Origin: Acidobacteriota bacterium
GTDB taxonomy: Bacteria > Acidobacteriota > Thermoanaerobaculia > Multivoradales > JAHZIX01
Direction of reading: 5' to 3'
Assembly: GCA_020439725.1 (NCBI GenBank)
Contig: JAGQSE010000474.1
Location: forward strand, 1-13,788
Length of the DNA: 13,788 nt
This document shows, piece after piece, positions 13,627 to 13,788 of the stretch (position 1 is the first letter of the stretch; each line of letters starts with the position of its first letter). Under the pieces are notes generated by a model. It made no database searches. It was not told the DNA's origin and saw only the letters and a list, made by a program, of their open reading frames with translations. Made by a program: the position numbers and the translations under genes.

Positions 13627-13788
13627 CAGCCGAAGGCCAGGTCGCGCAGGGCGAGGGAGATCTGCGGGAAGACGATGAGCAACACCGTCGCGAGCAGCAG
13701 GATCAGGATGAAGGGCGGCGTGCCGCGGATGACGTCGAGGTAGGGCCGCCGGAAGATGGCGACGGCGGTGAAGATGTCGCAGCCGAAG
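13626..13788 (-). CDS. dctM: TRAP transporter large permease, DctM-type (C-terminal 53 residues only)
   Basis: The minus-strand frame entering at the right edge reads FGCDIFTAVAIFRRPYLDVI, then a hydrophobic helix (about FILILLLATVLLIVF), then PQISLALRDLAFG and TGA at 13626-13628. The G-DIF--AVAIFR-PY--VI--T-PF pattern followed by a final transmembrane helix and PQISLALP-like end is typical of the DctM C-terminus. Its stop overlaps the binding-protein start by one base (TGATG). The rest of the gene lies outside the window, and a small DctQ permease is expected further upstream unless it is fused. Confidence 0.85.
   Translation of the reverse strand, partial: FGCDIFTAVAIFRRPYLDVIRGTPPFILILLLATVLLIVFPQISLALRDLAFG

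Noticed and set aside
11459..13743. Two plus-strand frames of about 400 codons opposite asd and dctP
   Set aside because: Antisense of two well-identified genes; no recognisable domain.

Overview
The window is uniformly GC-rich and almost every gene lies on the minus strand. Its gene families point to Acidobacteriota, possibly a Thermoanaerobaculia-like lineage. The pointers are a VWFA-related Acidobacterial-type secreted protein, an ECF sigma factor of the TIGR02999/ECF43 type translationally coupled to a membrane Ser/Thr kinase with TPRs, and an ELWxxDGT-repeat secreted protein. The phylum call is an inference from gene content.

Layout, left to right. (1) 1-1600: N-terminal 533 residues of a STAND-type P-loop NTPase running off the left edge into a TPR array. 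(2) 1601-2091: gene-poor stretch with a frameshifted coding remnant and three copies of a short direct repeat (core ACATGGGGGACCCAA). (3) 2092-2451, plus strand: a small XRE-family repressor, divergent from the NTPase. (4) 2485-3154: a VapBC-type toxin-antitoxin pair with CACGTG repeats around its start. (5) 3215-9165: three minus-strand genes in the order secreted ELWxxDGT protein, ECF sigma factor, Ser/Thr kinase. Sigma and kinase overlap by ATGA; the secreted protein ends 21 bp before sigma. (6) 9330-9578: an AbrB/MazE-like antitoxin with no visible toxin. (7) 9631-11187: the VWFA-related secreted protein. (8) 11237-11429: two related hairpin elements built on GGGGACACGATAC; the one next to asd looks like its terminator. 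(9) 11426-13788: an operon of TRAP large permease (C-terminus only), TRAP solute-binding lipoprotein and aspartate-semialdehyde dehydrogenase, with stop and start codons overlapping at both junctions.

The most interesting unit is the sigma-kinase pair. The acidic DAED motif of sigma region 2.2 reads S-T-T-A here, as expected of sigma factors activated by phosphorylation, and the partner kinase is the next gene. The secreted repeat protein just upstream may be its output or cargo. The STAND NTPase with a divergent repressor, and asd coupled to a TRAP transporter, are the next most notable arrangements.
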